Assembly (NCBI RefSeq): GCF_030545015.1
Contig: NZ_CP120653.1
Location: 1,240,001 to 1,304,000 of the forward strand
Direction: 5' to 3'
From: Myroides sp. JBRI-B21084
Lineage (GTDB): Bacteria > Bacteroidota > Bacteroidia > Flavobacteriales > Flavobacteriaceae
DNA length: 64,000 bases
Below the pieces are notes generated by a model. That model saw nothing but the letters and a program-made list of their open reading frames with translations, was not told where the DNA came from and did not search any database. Of this stretch, positions 43,082 through 51,871 are shown in pieces; the stretch's first letter is position 1, and each line of letters begins with the position of its first letter. Position numbers and translations under genes: made by a program.

Positions 43082-44899
43082 ATGAATAAATTCCAAGAAT
43101 TAGGATTAAACGAATTGCTTTTAAAAGCAATTCAGGACTTAGGTTTTGAAAACCCTTCAGAGGTTCAGGAAAAAGCTATTCCCTTATTGCTGCAACAAGA
43201 TACAGATATCGTTGCATTGGCGCAAACGGGTACTGGGAAAACAGCTGCTTTCGGGTTTCCTCTTATTCAAAAAATTGATCCAGAGAACAGAAGCACACAG
43301 GCATTAATCCTATCGCCTACCAGAGAATTGTGTTTACAAATCACCAATGAAATTAAGCAATATTCTAAATATGTAAAGGGCTTACATACTGTTGCAGTTT
43401 ATGGTGGTGCCAGCATAACAGAGCAGGCAAAAGAAGTAAAACGCGGTGCACAAATTATTGTGGCAACACCAGGGCGTATGCAAGATATGATTAACAGAAA
43501 TCTTGTAAACATTAAAAACATTGAAACGTGTATCTTAGATGAGGCCGATGAAATGTTAAACATGGGATTCTATGAAGATATTACTTCTATTTTATCTGAT
43601 ACCCCAGACGAAAAGAATACATGGTTATTTTCTGCAACCATGCCACAAGAAGTTGCAAGAATTGCCAAAGAATTTATGAAACGTCCGCAAGAAATTACGG
43701 TTGGTCATAAAAACCAAGGTTCAGTTAACGTATCACACGAATATTATTTAGTAGGCGCTCGCGATCGTTACCCCGTTTTAAAGCGTTTAGCAGATATGAA
43801 CCCAGATATTTTCTCGGTTGTATTTTGTAGAACCAAGCGCGACACGCAAGCTGTTGCCGAAAAGTTAATTGAGGATGGATACAATGCAGCTGCTTTACAC
43901 GGCGATTTATCGCAAGCACAACGCGATGGTGTAATGAAAGCATTCCGCGGACGCCAAATTCAAATGTTAGTTGCTACTGATGTTGCTGCTCGTGGTATTG
44001 ATGTTGATGATATTACCCACGTTATCAACTACCAATTACCAGACGAAATTGAAACGTACAACCACCGTTCTGGTCGTACAGGACGTGCAGGTAAAACAGG
44101 TACTTCCATCGTTATTGTAACAAAATCAGAATTCAAGAAAATTCAGATGATTGAACGAATCATTAAAACTAAATTCGTTCAAAAACCTATTCCTACCGGA
44201 ATGGAAATTTGTGAAGTACAGTTAATTCACTTAGCTAATAAAGTTAAAGGAGTTGAGGTTGACGCAGAAATTGACAAATATCTTCCAAAAATTGAAGAAT
44301 TATTAGGTGATTTAACGAAAGAAGAATTAATCAAAAAAATGTTTTCTGTAGAATTCAATCGTTTTATTGAATATTACAAAAAACAAAATACAATAGATTC
44401 TCCAAAATCTCGTGAAAAAGGGGAAGCTACTGTAAATTCAGACGGTTCTGTTCGTTACTTCTTAAACTTAGGAGCACGTGATAATTTTGATTGGATGAGT
44501 TTAAAAGACTTTTTACGTGATACTTTAGATTTAGGTCGTGATGATTTATTTAAAGTGGATGTAAAAGAAGGTTTCTCTTTCTTTAATACAGATGCTTCGC
44601 ACAGCGAACGTATTATGGAAGTTTTAAACAATATGCACCACGAAGGTCGTCAGGTTAATGTTGAAATTTCAACAAGTGGTGGCGGTAGCGGTAGATCATC
44701 ATCTCGTAGAGATCACAATAACCGTAGAGGAGATCGTGGTTTTGATCGTGGTGAACGCAGATCTTCAACAAAAGAACGTTCTTCAGATAAATCAGAACGT
44801 AGTTTAGAACGTAAATTTGGTCGCAGACGTGAAGATGATAGACCAGTACGCAACGAAAGAAGATCAGTACGTGGCGATCGTCCACGCAGAACAAACTAA
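43082..44899 (+). CDS. DEAD-box RNA helicase with DbpA-like domain and Arg-rich tail
   Basis: A 605-residue RNA helicase. The Q motif region is at the start, Walker A AQTGTGKT at residues 47-54, DEAD at 153-156, then SAT, and HRSGRTGRAG in the second RecA domain. A DbpA/CsdA-type RNA-binding domain follows (about 460-535: RYFLNLGARDNFDWMSLKDF, LFKVDVKEGFSFFNT). The last 65 residues are an unstructured, Arg/Ser/Asp-rich tail (RGDRGFDRGERRSS) likely to bind RNA. It may act in ribosome assembly or cold adaptation; the exact role is open. Monocistronic with a good -7 box. Confidence 0.93.
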   Translation: MNKFQELGLNELLLKAIQDLGFENPSEVQEKAIPLLLQQDTDIVALAQTGTGKTAAFGFPLIQKIDPENRSTQALILSPTRELCLQITNEIKQYSKYVKGLHTVAVYGGASITEQAKEVKRGAQIIVATPGRMQDMINRNLVNIKNIETCILDEADEMLNMGFYEDITSILSDTPDEKNTWLFSATMPQEVARIAKEFMKRPQEITVGHKNQGSVNVSHEYYLVGARDRYPVLKRLADMNPDIFSVVFCRTKRDTQAVAEKLIEDGYNAAALHGDLSQAQRDGVMKAFRGRQIQMLVATDVAARGIDVDDITHVINYQLPDEIETYNHRSGRTGRAGKTGTSIVIVTKSEFKKIQMIERIIKTKFVQKPIPTGMEICEVQLIHLANKVKGVEVDAEIDKYLPKIEELLGDLTKEELIKKMFSVEFNRFIEYYKKQNTIDSPKSREKGEATVNSDGSVRYFLNLGARDNFDWMSLKDFLRDTLDLGRDDLFKVDVKEGFSFFNTDASHSERIMEVLNNMHHEGRQVNVEISTSGGGSGRSSSRRDHNNRRGDRGFDRGERRSSTKERSSDKSERSLERKFGRRREDDRPVRNERRSVRGDRPRRTN

Positions 44900-44951
44900 T
44901 TTAAGTTGTTAATATTTACAAAATAAATATCTAAAACTGCAAAATATCTTT

Positions 44952-44959
44952 TATTTTTG
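44952..44959 (+). promoter_or_regulatory. Candidate -7 box for the exported CarboxypepD_reg-like gene
   Basis: TATTTTTG (TAnnTTTG) ends 18 bases before the ATG at 44978. It also argues against a longer frame starting at TTG 44957, which lies inside the box. Confidence 0.45.
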
Positions 44960-44977
44960 GTTCTTACTAAAAATTTT

Positions 44978-45700
44978 ATGAGATATTTTGCAGTTTTCTT
45001 TTTGTTTCTTTTTTCAGTTTCAATTTCTGCCCAAGAAAAAAATATACAAGGTACCGTTTTAAGTGAACAAGGCTATATGCCCACAGCTCATGCTAATGTT
45101 GTAAACTTAAATTCTTTAAAAGTTACCAAAACCAATGCAAATGGCGTTTTTTCCATTTTAGCTAAAGTTAATGATACGCTACATATTTCGTTAGAAGGGT
45201 TTCGGTCGTTAAAAATAAAAGTTACAAACGATTGGTTTTTAGACGGTACTAAAAAAGTGTATTTAAAAGATTTGTCTACCGAATTAGACGAAGTAGTAAT
45301 TAATTCCTTAAAACTTACAGGGATTTTATCAATAGATACAAAATTAATTGCTTTAGCCGATTATCCGTACGATAAAGATTTAGGCGCAACTGGTTTTACT
45401 GCTAATTATAATCGTGGATTTAACCCACTAAACGGTATTTACAATGCAATTAAAAGAAATTCTGAAGAGACTAAAAAAATCAATAAAATACGTAAAGAAG
45501 TGGAGTTGATTGAAATGATGAAGAAAAAATTTGATAGAGAAATGGTTGCAACATTATTAAATATTTCAAAAGAAGATATTGTTAAAATTTTACAACGTTG
45601 TAATTATTCAGAACGATTTATTTACACGGCCAACGATTTTCAAATATTTAATGCAGTAAACGAATGTTATGAAAATTATTTGTTAGGAACTAAAAAATAA
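44978..45700 (+). CDS. Exported protein with carboxypeptidase-regulatory-like (beta-sandwich) domain
   Basis: A 240-residue exported protein. A signal peptide (RYFAVFFLFLFSVSISAQ) is followed by a CarboxypepD_reg-like/CNA-B-type domain (about 22-105: KNIQGTVLSEQGYMPTAHAN, TNANGVFSILAKVNDTLHIS, KVYLKDLSTELDEVVI), the module found at the N terminus of many TonB-dependent receptors. No receptor barrel follows; instead a helical, charged C-terminal region (about 140-240) ends the protein. The family recurs in Flavobacteriia; function is unknown. ATG 44978 places the signal peptide correctly. Confidence 0.75.
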   Translation: MRYFAVFFLFLFSVSISAQEKNIQGTVLSEQGYMPTAHANVVNLNSLKVTKTNANGVFSILAKVNDTLHISLEGFRSLKIKVTNDWFLDGTKKVYLKDLSTELDEVVINSLKLTGILSIDTKLIALADYPYDKDLGATGFTANYNRGFNPLNGIYNAIKRNSEETKKINKIRKEVELIEMMKKKFDREMVATLLNISKEDIVKILQRCNYSERFIYTANDFQIFNAVNECYENYLLGTKK

Positions 45701-45706
45701 TTAAAT

Positions 45707-45740
45707 AAAAGCGCCTTTAATTGATTTAGAAGGCGCTTTT
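45707..45740. terminator. Bidirectional terminator
   Basis: AAAAGCGCCTT (45707-45717) pairs perfectly with AAGGCGCTTTT (45730-45740) around a 12-base loop, between convergent genes. Confidence 0.88.
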
Positions 45741-45756
45741 ACATTGATTTAACTAA

Positions 45757-47553
45757 CTAAAAGCAATATTTATTTTCGTTAACAACTTTACTAGCTATAA
45801 TTTCTTTTAAAGCAATTACGTTTGGTTGATTGTTGTATTTTGTAAATCTACGTAAACCCATTAACATCATACGTTGTTCGTCTTCTTGTGCAAACGATAC
45901 AATGCCTTCTTTTCCTTTTGTATAAATAATATCAACCGCTTGGTACAAATACAATTTTGCCATTGCAATTTGTTCTGTTGCGTTTGCTTCGCCAATATTT
46001 TTCACTAATTTTTCGGTACGTAAAATTCCCGATTCTGCCATATAAATTTCAATTAACATATCGGCAGCAGCCATTAATAATTGTTGATGTTGATCTAATT
46101 CGGTTCCGTATTTTTGTACGGCAGATCCAGCAACCATTAAAAATGCTTTTTTAAGTTTAACCAACAATTCTTTTTCTTCGGCAAATAATTCAGAATAATC
46201 AGGAGTAGAAAAATCAGGAATTCCCATTAATTCTTCGCCCACTTTCATTGCTGGTCCTAATAAATCTACATGTCCTTTCATTGCTTTTTTAATAAGCATT
46301 CCCACTGTTAACATGCGATTAATTTCGTTTGTACCTTCGTAAATTCTTGAAATACGTGCATCTCTCCAAGCACTTTCCATTGGTGTATCTTCAGAAAAGC
46401 CCATTCCGCCAAAAATCTGAATTCCTTCATCAGTACAATGTTGCACATCTTCAGAAACGGCTACTTTTAAAATAGAACATTCAATAGCAAATTCCTCTAC
46501 ACCTTTTAATTCGGCTTCTTGATGTGAGTTTCCATCAGCTAAACGTGCATTAATTCGGTTTTCGATATCGCCAGCCGCACGGTAAGAAGCCGATTCACCT
46601 ATGTAAGCATTAGTTGCTAAATCGGCAATTTTAGAACGTATTGCTCCAAAGTTTGCAATTGGAGTGTTAAATTGCATACGCTCGTTTGCATAATTAACAG
46701 CTTTTGTAAGTAAACGACGTTGTGAATCTAAACAAGCAGCGGCTAATTTTATACGGCCTACATTTAATGCATTCATTGCAATTTTAAAGCCTTCGCCACG
46801 CCCTCCTAACATGTTTTCAACGGGCACAATGGTATCGTTAAAAAACACCTGACGAGTTGAACTTGCGCGTATACCTAATTTATGTTCTTCTTCGCCTAAT
46901 GTAATTCCGTTTGCATTGGCAGCATCATATTCTACAATAAAGCCAGTAATGTTTTTATCGTTTTCTATTCTTGCAAAAACAATCATTAAATGACAAAAAC
47001 CTGCGTTTGAAATCCACATTTTTTGTCCGTTTATTTTGTACGATTTACCGTCGGCACTTAATTCGGCTTTTGTTTTACCCGAATTAGCATCAGAACCTGC
47101 ACCTGGTTCGGTTAAACAATACGATCCAAACCATTCGCCTGAAGCAAGTTTAGGAACATACTTTAATTTTTGTTCTTCGGTTCCATACAACGTAATGGGC
47201 ATAGTGCCAATACCTGTGTGTGCGCCAAAAGCGGTTGAAAAAGAACCAGTTGCTCCTGATATGTAATCGCAAGTAAGCATTGTTGATACAAACCCCATAC
47301 CTAAACCACCGTAAGCTTCGGGAACAGCTACACCTAAAAAGCCAAGTTCACCAGCTTCTTTCATACATTCTTCTGTAAACGCGTAATCTTTCTTCTCGAA
47401 GCGTTCTTTGTTAGCCCATATTTTTCGATCGACAAATTCTTTAACAGAATCGCGCATCATTTTTTGTTCTTCCGAAAAATCTTCGGGTGTAAAAATGTTT
47501 TCTGCTAAGGTCTCTTTTACTAAAAATTGACCGCCACGTGTTATGTTTTCCAT
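45757..47553 (-). CDS. Acyl-CoA dehydrogenase, long form
   Basis: A FAD enzyme for the first beta-oxidation step, forming trans-2-enoyl-CoA. Motifs are TEPGAGSDANSGKTKAELS and MWISNAGFCHLMIVFA in the middle domain, the helical domain with QIFGGMGFSEDTPMESAWRD, and the catalytic-base region ARISRIYEGTNEINRM. At 598 residues it has an extra C-terminal domain (about 430-598) like VLCAD/ACAD9, so long acyl chains are likely substrates. It is the last gene of marR-fadJ type-4HB-thiolase-4HB remnant-dehydrogenase on this strand. Confidence 0.95.
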   Translation of the reverse strand: MENITRGGQFLVKETLAENIFTPEDFSEEQKMMRDSVKEFVDRKIWANKERFEKKDYAFTEECMKEAGELGFLGVAVPEAYGGLGMGFVSTMLTCDYISGATGSFSTAFGAHTGIGTMPITLYGTEEQKLKYVPKLASGEWFGSYCLTEPGAGSDANSGKTKAELSADGKSYKINGQKMWISNAGFCHLMIVFARIENDKNITGFIVEYDAANANGITLGEEEHKLGIRASSTRQVFFNDTIVPVENMLGGRGEGFKIAMNALNVGRIKLAAACLDSQRRLLTKAVNYANERMQFNTPIANFGAIRSKIADLATNAYIGESASYRAAGDIENRINARLADGNSHQEAELKGVEEFAIECSILKVAVSEDVQHCTDEGIQIFGGMGFSEDTPMESAWRDARISRIYEGTNEINRMLTVGMLIKKAMKGHVDLLGPAMKVGEELMGIPDFSTPDYSELFAEEKELLVKLKKAFLMVAGSAVQKYGTELDQHQQLLMAAADMLIEIYMAESGILRTEKLVKNIGEANATEQIAMAKLYLYQAVDIIYTKGKEGIVSFAQEDEQRMMLMGLRRFTKYNNQPNVIALKEIIASKVVNENKYCF

Positions 47554-47576
47554 TGTTTACGTTTTTTTATGAAAAG

Positions 47577-47604
47577 AAAATAGAGTATAGATGATAGACA
47601 ATAG
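47577..47604. repeat. Four tandem heptanucleotides (CTATNNT on the minus strand)
   Basis: On the minus strand the 28 bases read CTATTGT, CTATCAT, CTATACT, CTATTTT without interruption. The array begins one base past the stop of the truncated four-helix-bundle gene. A second four-helix-bundle gene at 49001-49354 also has a heptad array next to its stop, with a different unit. Confidence 0.65.
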
Positions 47605-47605
47605 T

Positions 47606-47782
47606 TTATTTCAAATTATTTTGAAAAGCCATAGTCAGGCGCTGAAATGCTTCTATTTTATTTTCAAGTTGATTAAATTGTTCTTGATTGATATAATTTC
47701 TATGTTTTGCGATATGTAATTGTGTAAGTAATTCAAAAGATGAACCTAAAGAAATATCTAAAAAATCTTTACAACAATTCAT
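47606..47782 (-). pseudogene. Truncated four-helix-bundle (S23/IVP-like) gene
   Basis: A 58-codon frame from ATG 47782 (MNCCKDFLDISLGSSFELLT) matches only the C-terminal half of four-helix-bundle proteins such as the complete gene at 49001-49354: compare DFLDISLGSSFELLTQLHIA with DFNNFLGIALGSCFEIETQL. The N-terminal half, with the RR-x-xxSIPSNIAEG motif, is missing; where it should begin, the thiolase gene ends (its stop at 47771-47769 overlaps this frame). A GTG at 47815 extends the frame only into thiolase coding sequence. It is most likely a remnant, though a short protein could still be made. Confidence 0.7.
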
Positions 47783-48953
47783 AAATTCCTGCTGTTCCTT
47801 GTCCTGTACCCACACACATGGTTACCATACCGTATTTGTTACCGCGGCGTTTCATTTCATCAAATAATTGAACCGATAATTTAGCACCAGTACAGCCAAG
47901 CGGATGGCCTAATGCTATGGCGCCACCGTTTACGTTTATAATATCAGGATTTAGGTCTAATTCGCGAATTACAGCTAGTGATTGCGCTGCAAAAGCTTCG
48001 TTAAGTTCAATTAATTCAATATCGTTTTGTTGTAAACCAGCTTGTTTTAGTGCTTTAGGAATTGCTTTTACAGGGCCAATACCCATAATACGCGGTTCAA
48101 CACCTGCCGATGCAAAAGTTACTAAGCGTGCAATTGGTTCAAGATTAAGTTCTTTTACCATTTCTTCGCTCATTACTAAAACAAAGGCTGCACCATCACT
48201 CATTTGCGAAGAATTTCCTGCTGTTACAGAACCATCGGCTGCGAAAACTGGTTTTAATTTAGCTAATGCTTCTACATTTGTACCTGCACGCGGACCTTCG
48301 TCTTTTGTAACCGTATATGTTTTGGTTTCTTTTTTACCTTTTTCGTTAATAAAAGTATCTTCTACTGTAATTGGAACAATTTGCGTATCAAACTTGCCTT
48401 CGGCTTGTGCTTTTAATGCTTTCATATGCGATTGAAACGAAAATTCGTCTTGATCTTCGCGTGAAACCTTAAATTGTTTCGCAACGGCTTCGGCAGTTAA
48501 CCCCATTCCCCAGTAATAATCTTCGTGTCCGGCAGCGGTAACTTTATAATCGGGTGTAGCGCGATAGCCGCCCATTGGTATAAAACTCATACTTTCGGCG
48601 CCACCAGCAATAATACAATGTGCCATGCCCGATTGTATTTTGGCAGTAGCCATTCCTATAGTTTCTAAACCAGAAGCACAGTAGCGGTTAACAGTTACAC
48701 CAGGAACATCGGTAACTTTTAAGCCCATTAACGAAATTAATCGCGCCATGTTTAAACCTTGTTCGGCTTCGGGCATGGCGTTACCCACCATAACATCGTC
48801 TATACGGGTTTTATCTAATTGTGGCAGTTCGTTCATCATAAATTCAATGGTTTCGGCTGCCAACTCATCGGGTCTTTTAAAACGAAACAATCCTTTTGGA
48901 GCTTTTCCAACGGCTGTTCGGTATGCTTTTACTATATATGCTGTTTTTGTCAT
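47769..48953 (-). CDS. Acetyl-CoA C-acyltransferase (3-ketoacyl-CoA thiolase)
   Basis: Thiolytic last step of beta-oxidation, releasing acetyl-CoA. The active-site Cys is in TVNRYCASGLETIGMA, the His in ALGHPLGCTGAKL, and the second Cys in MVTMCVGTGQGTAGIYE. ELIELNEAFAAQSLAV is also typical. At 394 residues it is a standard thiolase; the FadA-like sequence and operon with a multifunctional FadJ/FadN-type protein and acyl-CoA dehydrogenase point to degradation. A complete four-helix-bundle gene precedes it and a truncated one overlaps its 3' end. Confidence 0.96.
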   Translation of the reverse strand: MTKTAYIVKAYRTAVGKAPKGLFRFKRPDELAAETIEFMMNELPQLDKTRIDDVMVGNAMPEAEQGLNMARLISLMGLKVTDVPGVTVNRYCASGLETIGMATAKIQSGMAHCIIAGGAESMSFIPMGGYRATPDYKVTAAGHEDYYWGMGLTAEAVAKQFKVSREDQDEFSFQSHMKALKAQAEGKFDTQIVPITVEDTFINEKGKKETKTYTVTKDEGPRAGTNVEALAKLKPVFAADGSVTAGNSSQMSDGAAFVLVMSEEMVKELNLEPIARLVTFASAGVEPRIMGIGPVKAIPKALKQAGLQQNDIELIELNEAFAAQSLAVIRELDLNPDIINVNGGAIALGHPLGCTGAKLSVQLFDEMKRRGNKYGMVTMCVGTGQGTAGIYELL

Positions 48954-48965
48954 TTTGTGTGGAAT

Positions 48966-48993
48966 TTGTATAATGTATGTTGTATAATGTATT
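48966..48993. repeat. Heptanucleotide array downstream of the four-helix-bundle gene
   Basis: Four heptads in a row on the plus strand: TTGTATA, ATGTATG, TTGTATA, ATGTATT. It lies in the gap between the thiolase ATG and the stop of the four-helix-bundle gene. Inverted copies of the same heptads lie on the other side of that gene (49416-49451). Confidence 0.7.
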
Positions 48994-49000
48994 ATTGATA

Positions 49001-49354
49001 TTAATTATCTAAAGAATTTTGTAGTTTAATAATCATATTTTGAATATGTTGAATTTCTGATTCAAAGGAAATGAATTGTTGTTCATTTATAAAACCAATG
49101 TTTTTTGAAATCAAAAGTTGAGTTTCTATTTCAAAACAAGATCCTAACGCGATACCTAAAAAGTTATTAAAATCTTTTGTTGATTTTCTTCCACATCCTT
49201 CAGCAATATTAGAAGGAATAGAAATAGCACATCTTCTTATTTGAGAAGTAATTCCAAATTGTTCTTCTCTAGGAAAAGAATTGGTAATTTGATATATCTG
49301 TGTTACCTCCTCCATTGCCTTTTGCCAAACTTTTAATTCTTTAAAATAATTCAT
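49001..49354 (-). CDS. Four-helix-bundle protein, 23S rRNA intervening-sequence (S23/IVP) family
   Basis: A 117-residue helical protein of the four-helix-bundle/S23 family, first met as ORFs inside 23S rRNA intervening sequences and related to the Avd accessory protein of diversity-generating retroelements. Motifs are FKELKVWQKAMEEVTQIY at the N terminus, QIRRCAISIPSNIAEGCGR, and FLGIALGSCFEIETQLLIS. It is full length. It interrupts the beta-oxidation operon between the FadJ-type and thiolase genes and is bounded on both sides by heptanucleotide arrays in inverted orientation. The molecular function of stand-alone members is unknown; the basic surface suggests nucleic-acid binding. Confidence 0.9.
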   Translation of the reverse strand: MNYFKELKVWQKAMEEVTQIYQITNSFPREEQFGITSQIRRCAISIPSNIAEGCGRKSTKDFNNFLGIALGSCFEIETQLLISKNIGFINEQQFISFESEIQHIQNMIIKLQNSLDN

Positions 49355-49415
49355 GTTTTTTTTTGTGAATTTTATTTTTGTATAATTTATTTTATAAAAA
49401 TGTTGTGCCTAAAGT

Positions 49416-49451
49416 GCTACATTATACAATTTACAACAATACATTATACAG
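49416..49451. repeat. Heptanucleotide array upstream of the four-helix-bundle gene
   Basis: Five heptads on the plus strand, GCTACAT, TATACAA, TTTACAA, (one extra C), AATACAT, TATACAG, i.e. the reverse complement of the unit at 48966-48993. The 12-mer TACATTATACAA at 49418-49429 is the exact reverse complement of TTGTATAATGTA at 48966-48977 and 48980-48991. Confidence 0.65.
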
Positions 49452-49459
49452 TTAAATTT

Positions 49460-51850
49460 CTAATTTCTTAATGGTTTCCCCTTAGTTAGCATAAACTGAA
49501 TTCGTTCTAACGTTTTACGTTCGGTACATAAACTTAAAAAAGCTTCGCGTTCTAAATCTAACAAATACTGTTCAGATACTAATGTAGGTTCCGATAAGTC
49601 ACCACCAGCCATTACATATCCAAGTTTATTAGCAATTTTTTTATCGTGTTCAGAAATGTATTTTCCAGCCATCATACCATCGGTTCCAACCAAGAAAGCA
49701 CCAAGTGCTTGTTTACTTAAAACTAAAACATCTTTGCGTGGTATAGGTTGTGTATAACCAGCTTCGGCCATTAATAAGGCATGTTTTTTAGCTTCAGCAA
49801 TTTGTCGGTCTTTATTTACAACTACTATATCTTTAGTAGGTAAAAGCACCCCGTTGTTAAAACCTTCATAGGCCGATGTAGCCACTTTTGCAGTACCAAT
49901 TGTTAAAAAATGTTCTTGTAAAATATTTAGTTTTACATCGTTCTTTTTAAATAAATCGGCAGCACGCATGGTCATTTCTTTAGTACCACCACCACCAGGA
50001 ATAACACCTACACCAAATTCTACTAAACCAATATACGTTTCAGCAGCAGCAATAGCTTTATCGGCGTGCATGGTTAATTCACAACCACCACCTAATGTCA
50101 TACCATGCGGAGCAGCTATCACTGGAATACCTGAATAACGCACGCGCATCATGGTATCTTGAAACGATTTAATAGCAAAGTTTAACTCGTCATATTCTTG
50201 TTCAACCGCCATCATAAAAATCATTCCGATATTAGCACCAACTGAAAAGTTTGCACCTTGATTGCCAATTACCAAACCACCGTATTCCTTTTCGGCTATA
50301 TCTATCGCCTTATTAATTCCGCTGATTACTCCGCCGCCAATGGTATTCATTTTAGAATGAAATTCTAGGTTTAAAATACCATCGCCTAAATCAAACAAAG
50401 TAGTATCTGCATTGCCCCAAACTTTTTTGGTTTCGCGAATGTTGTTTAAAATGATAAAAGCATCTTGACCTGGTATTTTTTGTTGCGATTTTGAATTGAT
50501 ATCGTAATAATAAGTAGCGCCTTCTTTTACAGAATAGAACGATTTATTGCCTGATGCCAACATATCAGTAACCCAAGTAGCTACTGTTTCGCCGTTTTCT
50601 TTAATTAATTCAATACCTTTTTCTACACCAATGGCATCCCAAATTTGGAAAGGACCGTGTTCCCAACCAAATCCAGCTTTCATGGCATCGTCTATCTTAT
50701 ATAAATCATTGGTAATTTCAGGTACGCGATTAGAAACATACGCAAACAAACCTGCAAACGATTTGCGGTAAAAATCGCCCGCTTTATCTTTACCTTTTAC
50801 CAATACTTTAAAACGATCAATAACATTGTCGATAGTTTTGGTAAGTTCTAATGTTTGGAAAGCTGCTTTTTTGTTTGGGCGATATTCAAGGGTATTCAAA
50901 TCAAGTGATAAAATATCTTTATCTACTTTTTTATAGAAACCTTGTTTTGTTTTGCTGCCCAACCATTTATTTTCCATCATATGGCTAATGAAATTTGGCA
51001 GTTTAAACAACTCATGTGCTTCATCGTTAGGGCAATTATCATACAAACCATTGGCAACGTGTACTAAAGTATCTAAACCAACAACATCAACCGTACGGAA
51101 AGTTGCCGATTTTGGTCTACCAATAACTGGACCTGTTAGTTTATCAACTTCTTCAATAGTTAAATCCATTTCTTTTACTAAATGAAACAAACTCATAATA
51201 CCATAAATACCAATACGGTTGCCTATAAAAGCTGGAGTATCTTTAGCTACTACTGATGTTTTTCCTAAGAATTTTTCACCGTAATTGTTTAAAAACGATA
51301 AAACTTCGGGCTTGGTTTTTGGTCCAGGAATAATTTCGAAAAGTTTTAAGTATCGAACCGGATTAAAAAAGTGCGTGCCACAGAAATGTTCTTGAAAATC
51401 TTGACTACGACCTTCGCTCATGAAATGAATTGGAATTCCAGAAGTATTTGATGTAATTAAAGTGCCAGGCGTACGGTGTTTTTCAATTTGTTCGTACACT
51501 AATTTTTTAATATCTAAACGTTCTACAACTACCTCAATAATCCAATCAACATCTTTAATTTTAGAAAGATCATCGGTTGTATTGCCCGTTGTAATGCGTT
51601 GTGCAAATTTTTGATCGTAAATAGGCGAGGGGCTTTGTTTTAAAGCTGTAGCCAAATTATCGTTAACAATACGGTTTTTAACAGCTTTATGGGTAAGTGT
51701 AAGCCCTTTTTTTTCTTCGGCATCGGTCAATTGGTTCGGGGCAATGTCTAGCAATAGTACGTTAACGCCTATGTTAGCAAAATGACAAGCTATGCCAGAA
51801 CCCATGATTCCCGACCCAATTACAGCCACTTTTTTTATTAATCTGTTCAT
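49460..51850 (-). CDS. 3-hydroxyacyl-CoA dehydrogenase/enoyl-CoA hydratase, FadN type
   Basis: A bifunctional 796-residue beta-oxidation enzyme. The dehydrogenase domains come first: NAD site VIGSGIMGSGIACHFANIGV, SNTSGIPIHFMSE, GTHFFNPVRYLKLFEIIPG, and DTPAFIGNRIGIYG. The hydratase/crotonase domain follows (about 480-720: GNQGANFSVGANIGM, APHGMTLGGGCELTMHAD with its oxyanion-hole glycines, and EFGVGVIPGGGGTKEM). This order is that of Bacillus FadN (YusL), opposite to E. coli FadB/FadJ. It is 21 bases downstream of marR. Confidence 0.94.
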   Translation of the reverse strand: MNRLIKKVAVIGSGIMGSGIACHFANIGVNVLLLDIAPNQLTDAEEKKGLTLTHKAVKNRIVNDNLATALKQSPSPIYDQKFAQRITTGNTTDDLSKIKDVDWIIEVVVERLDIKKLVYEQIEKHRTPGTLITSNTSGIPIHFMSEGRSQDFQEHFCGTHFFNPVRYLKLFEIIPGPKTKPEVLSFLNNYGEKFLGKTSVVAKDTPAFIGNRIGIYGIMSLFHLVKEMDLTIEEVDKLTGPVIGRPKSATFRTVDVVGLDTLVHVANGLYDNCPNDEAHELFKLPNFISHMMENKWLGSKTKQGFYKKVDKDILSLDLNTLEYRPNKKAAFQTLELTKTIDNVIDRFKVLVKGKDKAGDFYRKSFAGLFAYVSNRVPEITNDLYKIDDAMKAGFGWEHGPFQIWDAIGVEKGIELIKENGETVATWVTDMLASGNKSFYSVKEGATYYYDINSKSQQKIPGQDAFIILNNIRETKKVWGNADTTLFDLGDGILNLEFHSKMNTIGGGVISGINKAIDIAEKEYGGLVIGNQGANFSVGANIGMIFMMAVEQEYDELNFAIKSFQDTMMRVRYSGIPVIAAPHGMTLGGGCELTMHADKAIAAAETYIGLVEFGVGVIPGGGGTKEMTMRAADLFKKNDVKLNILQEHFLTIGTAKVATSAYEGFNNGVLLPTKDIVVVNKDRQIAEAKKHALLMAEAGYTQPIPRKDVLVLSKQALGAFLVGTDGMMAGKYISEHDKKIANKLGYVMAGGDLSEPTLVSEQYLLDLEREAFLSLCTERKTLERIQFMLTKGKPLRN

Positions 51851-51871
51851 ATTTATAGGTAGTTTGGTATT

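Noticed and set aside
43725..43943. Many antisense frames inside conserved genes (for example within the helicase, thiolase and fad genes)
   Set aside because: They lie opposite strongly conserved coding sequence, have no recognisable domains and are explained as shadows.
47606..47815. Complete 69-codon gene from GTG 47815
   Set aside because: The first eleven codons lie within thiolase coding sequence and do not resemble the family; similarity begins near ATG 47782 and covers half the domain only.
47577..49451. Heptanucleotide arrays as a CRISPR or direct-repeat phage defence array
   Set aside because: The units are 7 bases with no spacers of regular length and no cas-like gene nearby; they are short tandem or inverted repeats only.
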